From Zingiber officinale (taxonomy: Eukaryota; Streptophyta; Magnoliopsida; Zingiberales; Zingiberaceae), in contig NC_056004.1 in assembly GCF_018446385.1 (NCBI RefSeq), positions 24,682,492 to 24,746,491 of the forward strand: a stretch of 64,000 bases of DNA. Direction: 5' to 3'. Shown in pieces: positions 1 to 9,967 of this stretch (position 1 is its first letter; every line of letters begins with the position of its first letter). The notes beneath the pieces were generated by a model. That model made no database searches. It saw only the letters and a list, made by a program, of their open reading frames with translations, and was not told the DNA's origin. Both the position numbers and the translations under genes were made by a program.

Positions 1-1800
1 AAGTCCTGCAGAAATCAATATATTTATATTTTATTTAGCTAAATTCATATGAATTAAATAGCTAAATAAAATCTCTAACCCAATAGGATCACTCCAATCA
101 AATCTGCTCCCTGACTAATCCTCCAAATAATCCTTAACCACCATCTCTGATAATCCAATCCAATTAGTTAATTCTTCTTGTTAACATGCCTCAATTATCT
201 AACTCATAACTCATCCAATCTGAAAATCCCCAATCTAATATCAATATGGGTTAAATCAATACATCTACTCACCACTAATAAATCTAAGCAAGCATAAAAC
301 CCTAGGTTCCTTAGAAAGCCCAATTTAACAACCTACTGACGGAAATAACAGAGATACATCCATAGAAATTCACTTACCTTGAGATATGGCTACAAATCAA
401 GAGCTCACTGCCCTACCAGCCTCTGTCCGGAAGCTACAAAAGAATGCACACACCAATTCTTCCAAGAATCAGTCCAGAACTGACCTATAACGCTATAAGT
501 TGCCAAAACCCTAACCAACAAGACAATTCTTACCTCAATCGGAACCCCAATTCTTCAACCAAAACCGCAACAGCCGCAAGAAAGGCAGAGAGCAGTGATC
601 AGCATAGAGGAAACTCCACAATATACTGCTCCAATGCTTCCTCTAATCCAAAACAGAAAGATCATCACAAGCGAAGCCCAATTACACAAGAAACCTTGAA
701 TTCACAGGATTTCCAGACCAAACCTTACCTCAATTCAGATGCCCCAGATCATGATTTGTTGCTGAAGAAAATCACTGCTAGAGCCCAAATCCAGATTCGT
801 AGCAACTTCCCCTCCAAATGCACTGTGAAGAACAAGAGCTACTGACCGCTGCTGGAATTGGTGACCTATCCATTGGTGAACCCGAGCAGCAACCCTCCAC
901 AGCTTCAAGAAGTGGAGAGGCAATGACCGGCAACAGGAAACACCCATAGCACGCTGATGCTCTGTTTCCTCTAATCCAGAACAGGAAGATCATCACAAAC
1001 AAACTCAATTAAGCAAGGTTTATGCATTCTCAGAATCTCCCGACGAGCCTTACCTCAATCGATCCGTGCGATCCACCTCAACTGGAGACAATCCGCAATA
1101 CCCTCCAGTGAACAGATCAAGGAGGGGAACTGAGAGAGCTCAATCCGCCAAGAGAGATGCGAACCGACTCCCCCTCCCCCTTCCGTGCCCTAGCTCCGCC
1201 GTGCCTTAGCCGTTGAGTCGCTGCCGCGCGCGTAAGCACAACCGGGGGAGCGATCGCTCCATCAAAGATAGGCGATACCCTCGAGATCCAGCGCCAATTT
1301 CTCTCCGACAGCACGTGAAGGCGAGATCGCGATGGAAGAGACCCCCTCTGTCGGCGATCCAGGGCAGAAGCGCAAGAGAGAAGAAAGGAGGAGAGGGCGT
1401 CAGTGGAACACGTAGAGGGAAGGACGAGGGGAGGACTACTGCCGACGGTGAACTCGCGGTGGTCGGCGATCGGGCACGGAGGAATCGCCGGAGAGAGCTC
1501 GGGAGGAAGGGAGTCGCGTGCGAAGGGGAAAATGAAGCGGATCGGGAAAGAAAGGAAAGAAATTAGGGATTTAAGGATAATTTTAATACTTAGGGTTAAC
1601 TTAATCAAACTCTAAGTTCACTCCTTAATCAACTCCCACTTAAAATAATACTTAGGGTCTCCACTGTACCCCGAATCCATCCTCTTGAAACCAGTCATAC
1701 GAACTCCGTTTAAATCCCGAAACATTTCTAAAAATTTCTGAAAAATCCAATAAGATTTTTCGTCCAATAATATTTATTATTAAATTTGCGATATCTTACA
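1..1800 (-). mobile_element. Ty3/gypsy-type LTR, cut by window start
   Basis: The right-hand 1.8 kb of a long LTR of the family seen complete at 9968-13177 and 18948-22058. Shared landmarks are an AT-rich part rich in aatccaat-type words, a GC-rich part around 1130-1550, the phrase 'catacgaactccgtttaaatcccgaaa' split over 1697-1723, and a terminus ending in cttaca at 1800. On the minus strand the LTR therefore begins TGTAAGATATC. Sequence beyond 1800 has no purine tract on the minus strand, so this is a solo LTR or a 5' LTR of a minus-strand element, not a 3' LTR. The open frames in the GC-rich part (about 1117-1615) recur in no useful form in the sister copies and are not genes. Confidence 0.75.
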
Positions 1801-2056
1801 GGATTGCCACGCAGAAGACCAAGGGATGGGCCTGGGAAATTTTAGGTAGAAATAACGAGATTTCCAACCCTTGAGCGAGGAGGGCATCTCTTCAAAAAGA
1901 ACCATCTTAGGACGGGATTGAAAGAGGAAGACGCCAGGCTCTGATTTTTTAGGGTAAAAAAACATGAAGAAATTTTGAGGCGTAGGAGGAATGTCCAAAA
2001 GGCGAAATAACATATACAAGTCACACAGGTATCGAAAAGCCACACAGGAATGTCCA
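1801..2056. other. Unassigned spacer
   Basis: No gene recognised. A short phrase, gaatgtccaaaaggc, occurs twice (near 1989 and 2047), which suggests a small local duplication next to the MITE fragment that follows. Confidence 0.4.
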
Positions 2057-2159
2057 AAAGGCAAAATAACTTATTTGAATAGTAGAATATTTAAATAATG
2101 ATGTATAAGTGGGAGCCACAAATACTTAGGAGAAATATCCCTAACCATTGTGGATGCTC
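2057..2159 (-). mobile_element. Partial PIF/Harbinger-like MITE
   Basis: The reverse complement starts GAGCATCCACAATGG and continues with AAATATTTCTCC-like sequence closely resembling the left end of the complete MITE at 2200-2587. It lies in opposite orientation, so the two elements face each other across about 40 bp. Only one terminus is recognisable. The other end fades out near 2057. Confidence 0.55.
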
Positions 2160-2199
2160 TTAGTAAAAAAGAAAAACAAGAGTTGATTAATTAAGATAA

Positions 2200-2587
2200 G
2201 AGCATCCACAACAACACTAAATATTTCTCCCAAATATTTATGGTCCCCACGTCAACATCATCAATCAAATATCTCACTCCTCAAATATCCCAAATCTCAT
2301 AATCAAATATCCCCTCAACTAAATATTTATGAGTCCCATCTACCAAATATCTTACTATCAAATATCTCAAATTATATAATAAAATATCTTACCAACTAAA
2401 ATAAAAATAAATCACTTGCATACCACCTAAATTAAAAAAAAAAAAGTAATCATGGCCCCTTGTGGGGCCCACTTGCATGCTACCTAAAATAAAATCACCG
2501 GGCATAAAGTTATGTCCGGTGCCTTTTATTCACCTCTCAAATATTTGGACAAATATCTCTTTCAATTATTCCTCATTGAAGATGCTC
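2200..2587 (+). mobile_element. Complete Tourist-type MITE with TAA target duplication
   Basis: 388-bp non-coding element with imperfect terminal inverted repeats: GAGCATCCACAACAAC at the left and, on the other strand at the right, GAGCATCTTCAATGAG. It is flanked on both sides by TAA (2197-2199 and 2588-2590). TIRs of this type with a 3-bp TAA/TTA duplication are typical of PIF/Harbinger-derived MITEs. The interior is AT-rich with repeated AAATATC words and has no coding capacity. Confidence 0.75.
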
Positions 2588-3359
2588 TAAGTTTTTGTTA
2601 ATTAATTTTGTTAATATAAAATTAAGATGTTTTTACAACTGTTGAACTCGGTGAAGTGGATTTAGACGTGTAAAAAATAGATCGACAAGATCAGTGGGGT
2701 GGTAGACAACACAAGTCAATTTTTTTTAAGTTTAAATTTTTGTGATAAATAATAGACCCAAATTTAATTAAATTTAAAAATAAATTAAATCATTATAATG
2801 GTTGTTAAAATTTAATTTAAGTTTTTTTATATTAAATTCAACTTGGTTTAAGTTTGTCTTGAACTTCATTTAAATATTATCAAATGCGCTTCTTTGAAAA
2901 TTTTATAATTTTAAATTTAATTGATTAATTATTAACTTTGATAATATAAGTATTTTAAACTCTATTTATTTATATAGGAGTTTTATTAATGGAGATGATT
3001 CACATGTTTTATTAGCGAATATTAACGAATTAATCAATTAAACACCTATATATTTAACATCTTTATTTAATTTGATGAGTTATTTAAATGTATTTATTTA
3101 AATAATTTTATATATATTAAACCAATATAAATATATTCTTATCGACCAAACATCAAATTCTTGGGACATTCTAAATTGTTTTGTATTTTTTTCCTTATTT
3201 TTAGTTTTTTTGTCAGTTATTATTATTACATTTTAAACCTCTAATTTGTCTACTGCGTTTAATGGAAAATAGCAGTAAATCACCACCGGATTGGAGCTAC
3301 ACTGTAATATTTGTTTACTGTTAAATTTAATAAAATTGATTTAACCATTCAATTTATCC
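2588..3359. other. AT-rich intergenic stretch, nothing recognised
   Basis: Strongly AT-rich sequence with many TTTAAAT-like words. I see no open reading frame, RNA gene or mobile-element terminus here. Confidence 0.5.
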
Positions 3360-3415
3360 GGCCTATCAGTTGGTTAGAGCGTCGTGCTAAGAACGCAATA
3401 ACGCGAAGGTGACCG
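3360..3415 (+). pseudogene. Decayed tRNA-Ile(AAU) copy
   Basis: The sequence keeps GGCCTAT, CAGTTGGTTAGAGCGTC, GTGCTAA and ATAACGCGAAGGT of the tRNA-Ile genes at 39.6-40.0 kb. It lacks the TAGCT of the D-arm entrance, carries an insertion in the anticodon region, and loses the T-arm and acceptor 3' strand. It cannot fold as a tRNA. It links this locus, just upstream of the CLE gene, to the tRNA cluster 36 kb away. Confidence 0.8.
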
Positions 3416-3636
3416 GTTATATTTTATATTTAATCATAACTAATTTTTTGAAATGTATCTTTTAAGAACTTAAGTCATGTACTAAAATAATATTTTTGAG
3501 CTACTTTAAATAATTTAATAAAATTGGTAAAAAAAAAATATTATCTCTTACTATTTAACCAAATCTTGGTGACGCCCCTTTTAAGATTTATTAGTAATTC
3601 AACATCTTATTTGGCAATATTAGATTATAGCTTAGG
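3416..3636. other. Diverged copy of the region downstream of the tRNA cluster
   Basis: Phrases such as 'gaacttaagtcatgt' and 'aataatttaataaaattgg' resemble sequence at about 40385-40450 beyond the tRNA genes. The similarity is patchy. It suggests that this upstream CLE region is an older relative of the duplicated block. Confidence 0.35.
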
Positions 3637-3684
3637 TCAAATCAGCATATAAGATGACTTTCAAATCAGCATATAAGATGACTT
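3637..3684 (+). repeat. Perfect 24-bp tandem direct repeat in the CLE promoter
   Basis: Two back-to-back identical 24-bp copies (3637-3660 and 3661-3684) of a unit beginning TCAAATCAGCATATAAG, about 250 bp upstream of the CLE-gene ATG. It could be a duplicated cis-element, but this is inferred from position only. Confidence 0.85.
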
Positions 3685-3830
3685 CCAACTCAGAAATTTT
3701 CCATTTATTTTGGCAATAAATTGTCCAACATTATATACGAAAAGATAGAAAGTAGTTATTGCCATCATTATTATAAAATATTAATTTGATAAGATACGAT
3801 TTCATTGCTAAAATACTTAGTACCTCTCTC

Positions 3831-3839
3831 TATATATAT
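3831..3839 (+). promoter_or_regulatory. Probable TATA box of the multi-CLE gene
   Basis: TATATATAT follows a CT-rich run (tacctctctc), about 95 bp before the ATG at 3933. A start site near 3862 would give a leader of roughly 70 nt. Confidence 0.6.
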
Positions 3840-3932
3840 GTTGATTGATTAGGTTAGTCTGTGCAGAATAATTGCTTTCGGCTTTCTACAATCTCTTTTG
3901 TCCTGTCTTGTAGTCTGAGATCTCAACCAACA

Positions 3933-4703
3933 ATGGAGGAAATTAGAAGAGCAATACACAATATTCCCCTTGCATTAGCCCTTGCAGCTTTGATCTTAGC
4001 ATCCTTCATGGCCACTGAAGCTGATGGATATCGACCTCTGCACGATGCTCCTGAAGGTCCTGATCCTATCCATAACGAAGAAAGGTTTAACTTTAAGCTT
4101 CTACACGATGCACCTGAAGGTCCTGATCCTATCCATAATGATGCATACTTTAAGCCTCTGCACGATGTTCCTGAAGGTCCTAATCCTATCAACAACGGTG
4201 AGGGGTTTAACTTCGAGCCTCTACAAGATACTCCTGAAGCTCCTAAACCTTTCCATAAGGAAGAAAGGTTTAACTTTAAGTCTCTCCACGATGTTCCTGC
4301 AGGTCCTAATCCTATTAACAACGGAGAGGGGTTTAACTTCAAGCCTCTACAAGATACTCCTGAAGCTCCTAATCATTTTCATAACGAAGAAAGATTTAAC
4401 TTTAACCCTCTCCACGATGTTCCTGCAGGTCCTAATCCTATTAACAACGGAGAAGAGTTTAACTTTAAGCCTCTGCGAGATGTTCCTGCAGGTCCTAATC
4501 CTATTAACAACGGAGAGGGGTTTAACTTCAAGACTCTACAAGATACTCCTGAAACTCCTAATCATTTCCATAACGAAGAAAGATTTAACTTTAAGCCTCT
4601 CCACGATGTTCTTGCAGGTCCTAATCCTATTAACAACGAAGAAAAATTTAACTTTAAGCCTCTGCACGATGTTCCTGAAGGTCCTAATCCTATCAACAAC
4701 TAA
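3933..4703 (+). CDS. Secreted precursor with eleven CLE/TDIF-like peptide repeats
   Basis: 256-residue intronless protein. Residues 1-30 form a signal peptide (basic EEIRR start, hydrophobic IPLALALAALILASF core). From residue 37 it is a tandem array of 12-mers starting at 37, 58, 77, 98, 119, 140, 161, 182, 203, 224 and 245. The spacing is exactly 21 residues except one of 19. Units such as HDVPAGPNPINN match the B-type CLE peptide TDIF (HEVPSGPNPISN) at nine of twelve positions, including the P-x-G-P-N-P core. Units 4, 6 and 9 (QDTPEAPNHFHN type) lack the Gly and are degenerate; unit 10 has Leu for the first Pro. The linker is GEGFNFKPL or EERFNFKPL. The protein ends exactly on a peptide unit. 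CLE peptides are extracellular ligands of CLV1/PXY-type receptor kinases; which receptor applies here is unknown. The start is the first ATG after the TATA box, since the in-frame codons upstream begin with GTG. Family assignment rests on the motif; function is inferred. Confidence 0.8.
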   Translation: MEEIRRAIHNIPLALALAALILASFMATEADGYRPLHDAPEGPDPIHNEERFNFKLLHDAPEGPDPIHNDAYFKPLHDVPEGPNPINNGEGFNFEPLQDTPEAPKPFHKEERFNFKSLHDVPAGPNPINNGEGFNFKPLQDTPEAPNHFHNEERFNFNPLHDVPAGPNPINNGEEFNFKPLRDVPAGPNPINNGEGFNFKTLQDTPETPNHFHNEERFNFKPLHDVLAGPNPINNEEKFNFKPLHDVPEGPNPINN

Positions 4704-4791
4704 TAAAGCTTTAACTTTAAGCCATGATTGAAAGGAAGCCTTATTGCGACTGCATGATGATTCTGAAGGTTCCAGCATCCTACGTAATTAG
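4704..4791 (+). repeat. Decayed twelfth CLE unit beyond the stop codon
   Basis: After the TAA at 4701 the repeat continues in ruined form. 4707-4724 reads SFNFKP in the gene's frame, then TGA. 4750-4788, in another frame, reads LHDDSEGSSILRN followed by TAG, recalling LHDVPEGPNPINN. The array was therefore at least one unit longer before stops and a frameshift cut it. Confidence 0.7.
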
Positions 4792-4856
4792 TATTATTGT
4801 TATGCAATAAGTTCTTATGCTTATGCATTAACTATTGTATTGACGTCTGGTTTAAT

Positions 4857-4862
4857 AATAAA
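4857..4862 (+). terminator. Poly(A) signal candidate
   Basis: AATAAA about 155 bp after the CLE-gene stop. Another AATAAA overlaps the tandem stop codons at 4702-4707 and is less likely to be used. Confidence 0.5.
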
Positions 4863-5306
4863 GTCGATTTTTATTCTTATGCATTTGTTTTTCAGAACAA
4901 TGTTGGTTTGTGTGTACTGCTATATGCTAAGTACTTCGGATTAATGTTTAACATGTACATTTTAGCATTTCTTTCATTATATTTAAAATAATGTAAAACC
5001 AAAGTATGAAACATAATATTGAATTTAAAAGGTGTTAAATTTTTAATAAGGTTAAAATTATTTATACAAATTGTTTTTGACAAATAAAATTTCATGTATA
5101 AAAAAAGCATACTGAATTTAGGGATTATCCCTTATAAAATGTTATGGATCAATGTAAACATTTTTTTATCGATAAGTATAAGCACTTTGGGACGTTGGGA
5201 TGATCATGAATCAGATCGAATTTTATATTCTCTTTTCATATCTATCGGGAAAACACATCATATAGATTTTAAAAATAGAAAATTTTCTTTATATATATTG
5301 ATAAGG
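4863..5306. other. AT-rich spacer whose end matches 38.7 kb
   Basis: No gene recognised. The last 90 bp (from about 5219, gaattttatattctc...atctatcggga) match 38697-38730 closely. That is the left limit of the block shared with the tRNA locus before the LTR at 5307 interrupts it. Confidence 0.55.
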
Positions 5307-6115
5307 TGATGAAGGGGAGCCATCAAAGATGGATCAAAGTAGAAAAGAGCGGTTGACGTCAATGTCAAAGTCAAAATGATCAAAAGTCCAAGGCTACAAA
5401 TCAGACGAGATTGGCTGGACGAGCCTTCCATGTGATCGGATGTGACCGGCTGAACGATTGTCCGTTGAAGTCTTGCAGCTAGGAGTAAGGGACAACCAAC
5501 AAATTACTCTGTCCACCATCCTTGTCGATCGGACAGCATATCTGATCGAATAAAAGGCAGTCCTCCAACAACAACAATAACAACCAAATCTTTTCCCACT
5601 AGGTGGGGTTAAAAAAAAGTCAAGTGAAGGTCAATCCAATAGCTTAGTTCGGAATGATCTGAGTGAGTAATATCCCGGTCGAGCGAATTCTGGTCAGTCT
5701 ATAGTGGGACCCACATACATATCTCTTCGTACTCTTTCAGATGTTTATGTTGCTAATAACGGAGAATGTTCACCAAGCAAACAGTACTTTAGAAGTTTCT
5801 AACCTATCACATCAGAAATTTACATGCTCGCTTAAGGAAAAGTGTCATGCATACTTTTTGAATTGTCTTTTCCTATAATGCTTTGAAAAATATGCATACA
5901 CTTTTAGATGCATACATAGACGCTACAGTGATACTATAAAAGGGGATCTCCATCGACTGGTAGAAGTATGCAAGACTTTACTATTCAACATGTTCTCTAC
6001 TACAGTTTATCTATTATTCCTCTCTAAACTTAGGACTAACTTGAGCATCGAAGGATCAACGTAGAGGACCCCTTCCCGACCCGATACTAACGCTCCTAAT
6101 TTTACACGATAACAA
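5307..6115 (+). mobile_element. Gypsy-type LTR, probably solo
   Basis: About 0.8 kb starting TGATGAAGG. It has GACGTCAATG- and GACCGGCTGAACG-like phrases, a TATA box (CTATAAAAGG, 5934-5943) and a downstream part (TTGAGCATCGAAGGATC... CCCCTTCCCGA) organised like the better preserved solo LTR at 61134-61992 (TTGAGCGTCGGAGGATC). No pol sequence adjoins it. The 3' limit is approximate and I could not confirm a target duplication. Confidence 0.55.
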
Positions 6116-6284
6116 AAAATCTTCATCCAGGCAATCACAAAACTACATTTCTAACCTACTTATTTTATCAACTTTCAATATGTGATATTAATAGCTCCTT
6201 TATATTTTCTTCCATTCAACTCAGATAATAGATTGTCTACCCGTTCGATAAAAATTATTACCTATAAGTATAGTGAGCTATGCA

Positions 6285-6980
6285 AGTACGAGAACAAAAT
6301 GTAACTACAAAAGTGAGATAAAGTAAAAACAAATATTTTTTCCGAAATATTTTTTATACGACTCTCTTTGTTTTTTCCCTCCTCTTTAATTCACTAGATA
6401 AACAATATTAACCGCTCTTGCAAAAATATCATATCAAATTTATTGGCTTTAAATGAGTGTTAGTATCCTTTTATTTATTCATATTCGTTTTATAATTAGG
6501 GAAAATAATATGAGTCAGGTTAAACATTATATTTTATAAATATATTTATTATGTTCATGGACGGAGTTAGATATTTTATAAGGAGACTTAGGAGTCAACG
6601 AGCTACTAAATCCTTTTTCTAAAAAAATTTTGAGAGAAAGAGGACAGTGTTAAATGGAGATGGACGATGGAGTCAACTAATTACTAAATCCCTCGGCCCT
6701 CTACGATCTTTATTGATTATGTTTCAGATTGATAACGACGGAAATATTAGCTCAGTTGGTTAGAGCGTTTTTTCATCATTTTTTATTTAATTTATTTTTC
6801 TGAGAGAATCGTAAATGGGCCTCTTTTAGACTTTTATAGCCCAGTTTTTTTTTTTCTCAATTTCACGAATGTCATGCATGGGAATTAATTTTAGCAGTAT
6901 AAATTTTAAAAAATTGAACTAGTTTGCATTAGAATTTAAATTAACTTAGCTATTATCATAAAAATTAACATGAAAGCAAA
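6285..6980 (+). repeat. Copy A of the block duplicated at 39180-40310
   Basis: 6285-6500 (gagaacaaaat... gtgagataaagtaaa... accgctcttgca... ttattcatattc) runs parallel to 39185-39390. 6790-6980 (atcgtaaatgggcctctt... tttcacgaatg... gaattaaattaacttagctat region) runs parallel to 40070-40310. Between them copy B holds the tRNA-Ile genes, whereas here only a tRNA fragment remains. This is a diverged segmental duplication now separated by about 32 kb of mobile elements. Confidence 0.8.
6745..6766 (+). pseudogene. tRNA-Ile fragment (D-arm only)
   Basis: ATTAGCTCAGTTGGTTAGAG plus CG is identical to residues 6-27 of the intact tRNA-Ile(AAU) genes at 39.6-40.0 kb. It then breaks into a T-run. Its position inside the duplicated block shows that this copy once held the same gene. 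Confidence 0.85.
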
Positions 6981-7874
6981 TGACTAATCTTTATAAAATC
7001 ATATATGCTAGATATATGTGAATGGAATACTACAGGAATTTTTAGATTTACCGACAGAATATACTATTTCGTCGGTAATATTACGGATGAAATTAAGATT
7101 CTATCGGTAATATTGTAGATGGAATTAAGATTCTGTCGATAAGCTTGTAATTTTAGGAGAAAATAATATTACTGATGAAATTATAATTCTATTGGTAATT
7201 TCCACTGATTATCGACAGAATCACGTGATTCCATCAGTAACACATTAGAATATTGACAGAATCACACGATTAGATACTAACAGAATCATATGATTTGATC
7301 GGTAACACAGATTATTGATGGAATAAAGATTCCATCGAGAATCCCGAAAATAATTATAGCACGACCCCGTGCCCTTCTCCTCCTCACCCGTGTTTTTGAT
7401 CTCCGACAATTCTCTCCTCCCCACTCTTTTATCACCTTCCTGATCTCCACCGCCAGCTAACATGCGGAGATCTATTTTGTCAGCCGCTAGCACACCGCTG
7501 GCAACTTTTTTGCCTGCCAAGCACGTGCAATTGACTTTGCAGGCTGCTAGCACACGACTAACTGCTTTTTCTACCACCAGGCATGTGCTACTGGCTTTGC
7601 AGGCCGCTGGCCTTATGCTAGTGGCTTTGTTGGCCGACTACATGAGGCCGACGACTGTACCGATCGCTTGCTGGCAGCTGGCGGCTGGCAGCCGACGGCT
7701 TTACCGACTGCTGGTAGTGGCTGCTAACAGCGTGGTCGACCGTTAGCTCGCAGCCGGCTGCTTGGCCGATCACCAACCAACAGCATAGCTGGCCGCAAGC
7801 TCATGCCAATAATTCTGACTCACTCTATTGCAAGCTCGCGGCTACAAGCTATGGCTACAAGCTCGATTCACTAT

Positions 7875-8071
7875 TAGGGATGGCAACGGGGCGGGTTCAG
7901 ACCGGGTTTGACCAATCTTAGAATCCGCCCCGTCAAAACAAAATGAACCTGAATCCGGTCCCGACCCACCTAATTTTTCAACTCGTCCTGCCCCGACCCC
8001 ACTCAAAATCCGACAAATCCAACAATAAATTATTATTATTATATATTTTATATTATATAATATAAATATAA

Positions 8072-8104
<33 letters not shown>

Positions 8105-8279
8105 CAAGGCGAGTTTATGGTGGGTACATTGAAACCTATAACCCGCCCAGAACTCACTTCTAAACACGATCAACATATTTAGACCCGCCCCATAACCCGT
8201 TTGACTGGGTTTAAACCCGCCCCAAATGGGAGGGGTTTAATACGGGACCGGGTTTAAACCCGACCCATTGTCATCCCTA
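7875..8279 (+). mobile_element. hAT-type MITE with 8-bp target duplication
   Basis: 405 bp bounded by TAGGGATGGCAACGGGGCGG at the left and its inverted counterpart ending GTCATCCCTA at the right. The direct flanking repeat TTCACTAT occurs at 7867-7874 and 8280-8287. An 8-bp duplication with TAGGGATG termini is the hAT signature. The interior contains an ATT/TTA microsatellite (about 8066-8103). It is nested in CACTA element A. Confidence 0.92.
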
Positions 8280-8842
8280 TTCACTATATTCTCTTTTGTT
8301 AAGTTTGTTTGTGATTAAATTTCACTAATTTGTTTTATTGTAGTATATTATATTTACTGTTCTTCTCCGGTTAGACTACTCTTCTTCATGTATAATTAAA
8401 TAAATAGTAAATATGTGCTATTTTAGATGGTTAAATTTAGATATAGTCATTTGGTGATTATTGTGTTAGTATATATATATTTATGTTAATTTTAGAGTAT
8501 TTTTTGGTTGGAGTCTAAAAGATAACATTGTTTATTATTTGTTTGATCTAAAATCTTGGTTTTTTTGTAATTTAGGTTGATAGACATTATAATTTTAAAA
8601 TATGGAAAAATAATCTAGATTTCTTTTGGTAGTTGAATGTTCAATAGAAAGTGAACATTATGTTTGATCTATTATATTAGGTTGTTAAATGAAAACTACC
8701 AATGTTATATTATATTTGTTTGGTTGTTTTAGTTAAGCTTAAATCAAATTTTTCAGAATGATTATCCATGCGATGAATGGATTATTCTAATATAGATGAA
8801 ATATCAATAACTATATGAAATATTAAAAGCTAGTGAAAAAAA

Positions 8843-9960
8843 GTGTGGGAAGACATTTTCTCCGGTCATTTCCAACTATCAACTAGTGCAAGGTTATTGA
8901 ATATGAAATCGCATCATTTTTTAAAAAGATATTACGATGATATATGTCAATTAATATTAGAGTGTCTTCCTAATGATAATATAATAATTGATAATTTTTA
9001 TTGTACAAAGAAATTGGTTAAAGGTTTAGGTTACCTTTAAAGAAGATTGATTATTATATAAACAGTTGCATGGTATTTTGGAATTAAGACAACGATCTGA
9101 GTAAATGCAAAATCTGTACTCACCCTCGTTATAAGCATCGTACTTATATACTAGGGAAGAAGAAGAATAATATTACTTGGAAAGTGATGTATTACTTTCC
9201 TTTAACTGCTAGACTTCAACACTTATATGCATCTGCCACTATAACTTGTCACATGATGTAACATCATGAACATGAGCATGAAGGAGGTATAATGTATCAT
9301 CTTTGTGATTTCCTGCATGGAAACATCTTGATAATGTATTTTTCTCATTTGCAATGGAACCACATAATATAAGATTGAGACTTTTCGCGGATGGATTTCA
9401 GTCATTTGGTCAGTCGGGACAGCAATATTCATCTTGACTAGTTATATTAACATTGTACAATTTACCACTATGAATGCACATGAAAGATAAATTTATATTT
9501 CTTACTGTGCTTATTTCAAGTCCAACCAATCCTAAAGAGAAGATATATATTTTCTTACAACCTCTGATTGCCAAGTTGAATGAATTATGGAATGTAGGGT
9601 CGATCACTTATGATGTTGCAAATAAACTAATTTTAAATTGCATGCTGCACTATTATGAATAATCAGTGATTTTTTAGCATACTTAATGTTGTCGAGATGG
9701 AGCACAGCTGGTAAATTATCATGCCCACACTACATGAGAGATTCTGATGCATTTTCGTTACCTTGTAGTGGGAGGGTATCTTAGTTTGATAATCACCATA
9801 AATTTTTACCTATTGATCGCCTTTTCAGGTGAAATAAAAAAATCCTAAAGAATATTGTAATCAGAAAACCTCCTTCAACAGGCCATGCTTCAGGTGAAGA
9901 AATTATTGAATAAATAGATAGTTATGAATTTCTACCAATATCTCGACCTAGTTCCAATGA
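8843..9960 (+). pseudogene. CACTA transposase (tnp2, Transposase_21) remnant
   Basis: Translation gives several tnp2 blocks in order. 8843-9040 reads ...NMKSHHFLKRYYD... LPNDN...KKLVKGLGYL. Near 9385 comes FADGFQSFGQSGQQYS, then PLWMHMKDKFIFLTV (9462-9506), NPKEKIYIFLQPLIAKLNEL (near 9530) and YDVANK (9610). Stops at about 9660 and further frame changes break the frame; it continues with STAGKLSCPHY-like and FDNHHKFLP-like words. In living elements this protein binds the subterminal repeats and cuts the CACTA ends. Here it is truncated by the gypsy LTR at 9968 and cannot be functional. Confidence 0.8.
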
Positions 9961-9967
9961 AATAAAT

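Larger units (their letters stand above)
7028..9967 (+). mobile_element. CACTA (En/Spm) transposon A, right part lost
   Basis: The left terminus reads TACTACAGGAATTTTTAG, close to the usual CACTACAAGAAA. It is followed by 300 bp of subterminal repeats (7050-7345) in which variants of 'attctgtcggtaat' and 'gatggaattaag' recur in both directions. The interior holds a broken Transposase_21 (tnp2) coding stretch from about 8843. The element is interrupted at 9968 by a gypsy LTR and no right terminus is present. Confidence 0.75.

Noticed and set aside
1117..1615. GC-rich open frames on both strands
   Set aside because: They lie within the GC-rich part of a gypsy LTR and are not kept in the sister LTRs at 12.3-12.9 and 21.4-21.8 kb.
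3861..3932. N-terminal extension of the CLE precursor by 24 residues
   Set aside because: It begins with GTG, lies right at the expected transcription start, and would bury the signal peptide. The ATG at 3933 fits better.
4024..4731. A second long open frame (235 codons) overlapping the CLE gene, and another on the minus strand at 3923-4342
   Set aside because: Repeats of 63 bp stay open in several frames by composition. Only the chosen frame has a signal peptide and matches a known peptide motif.
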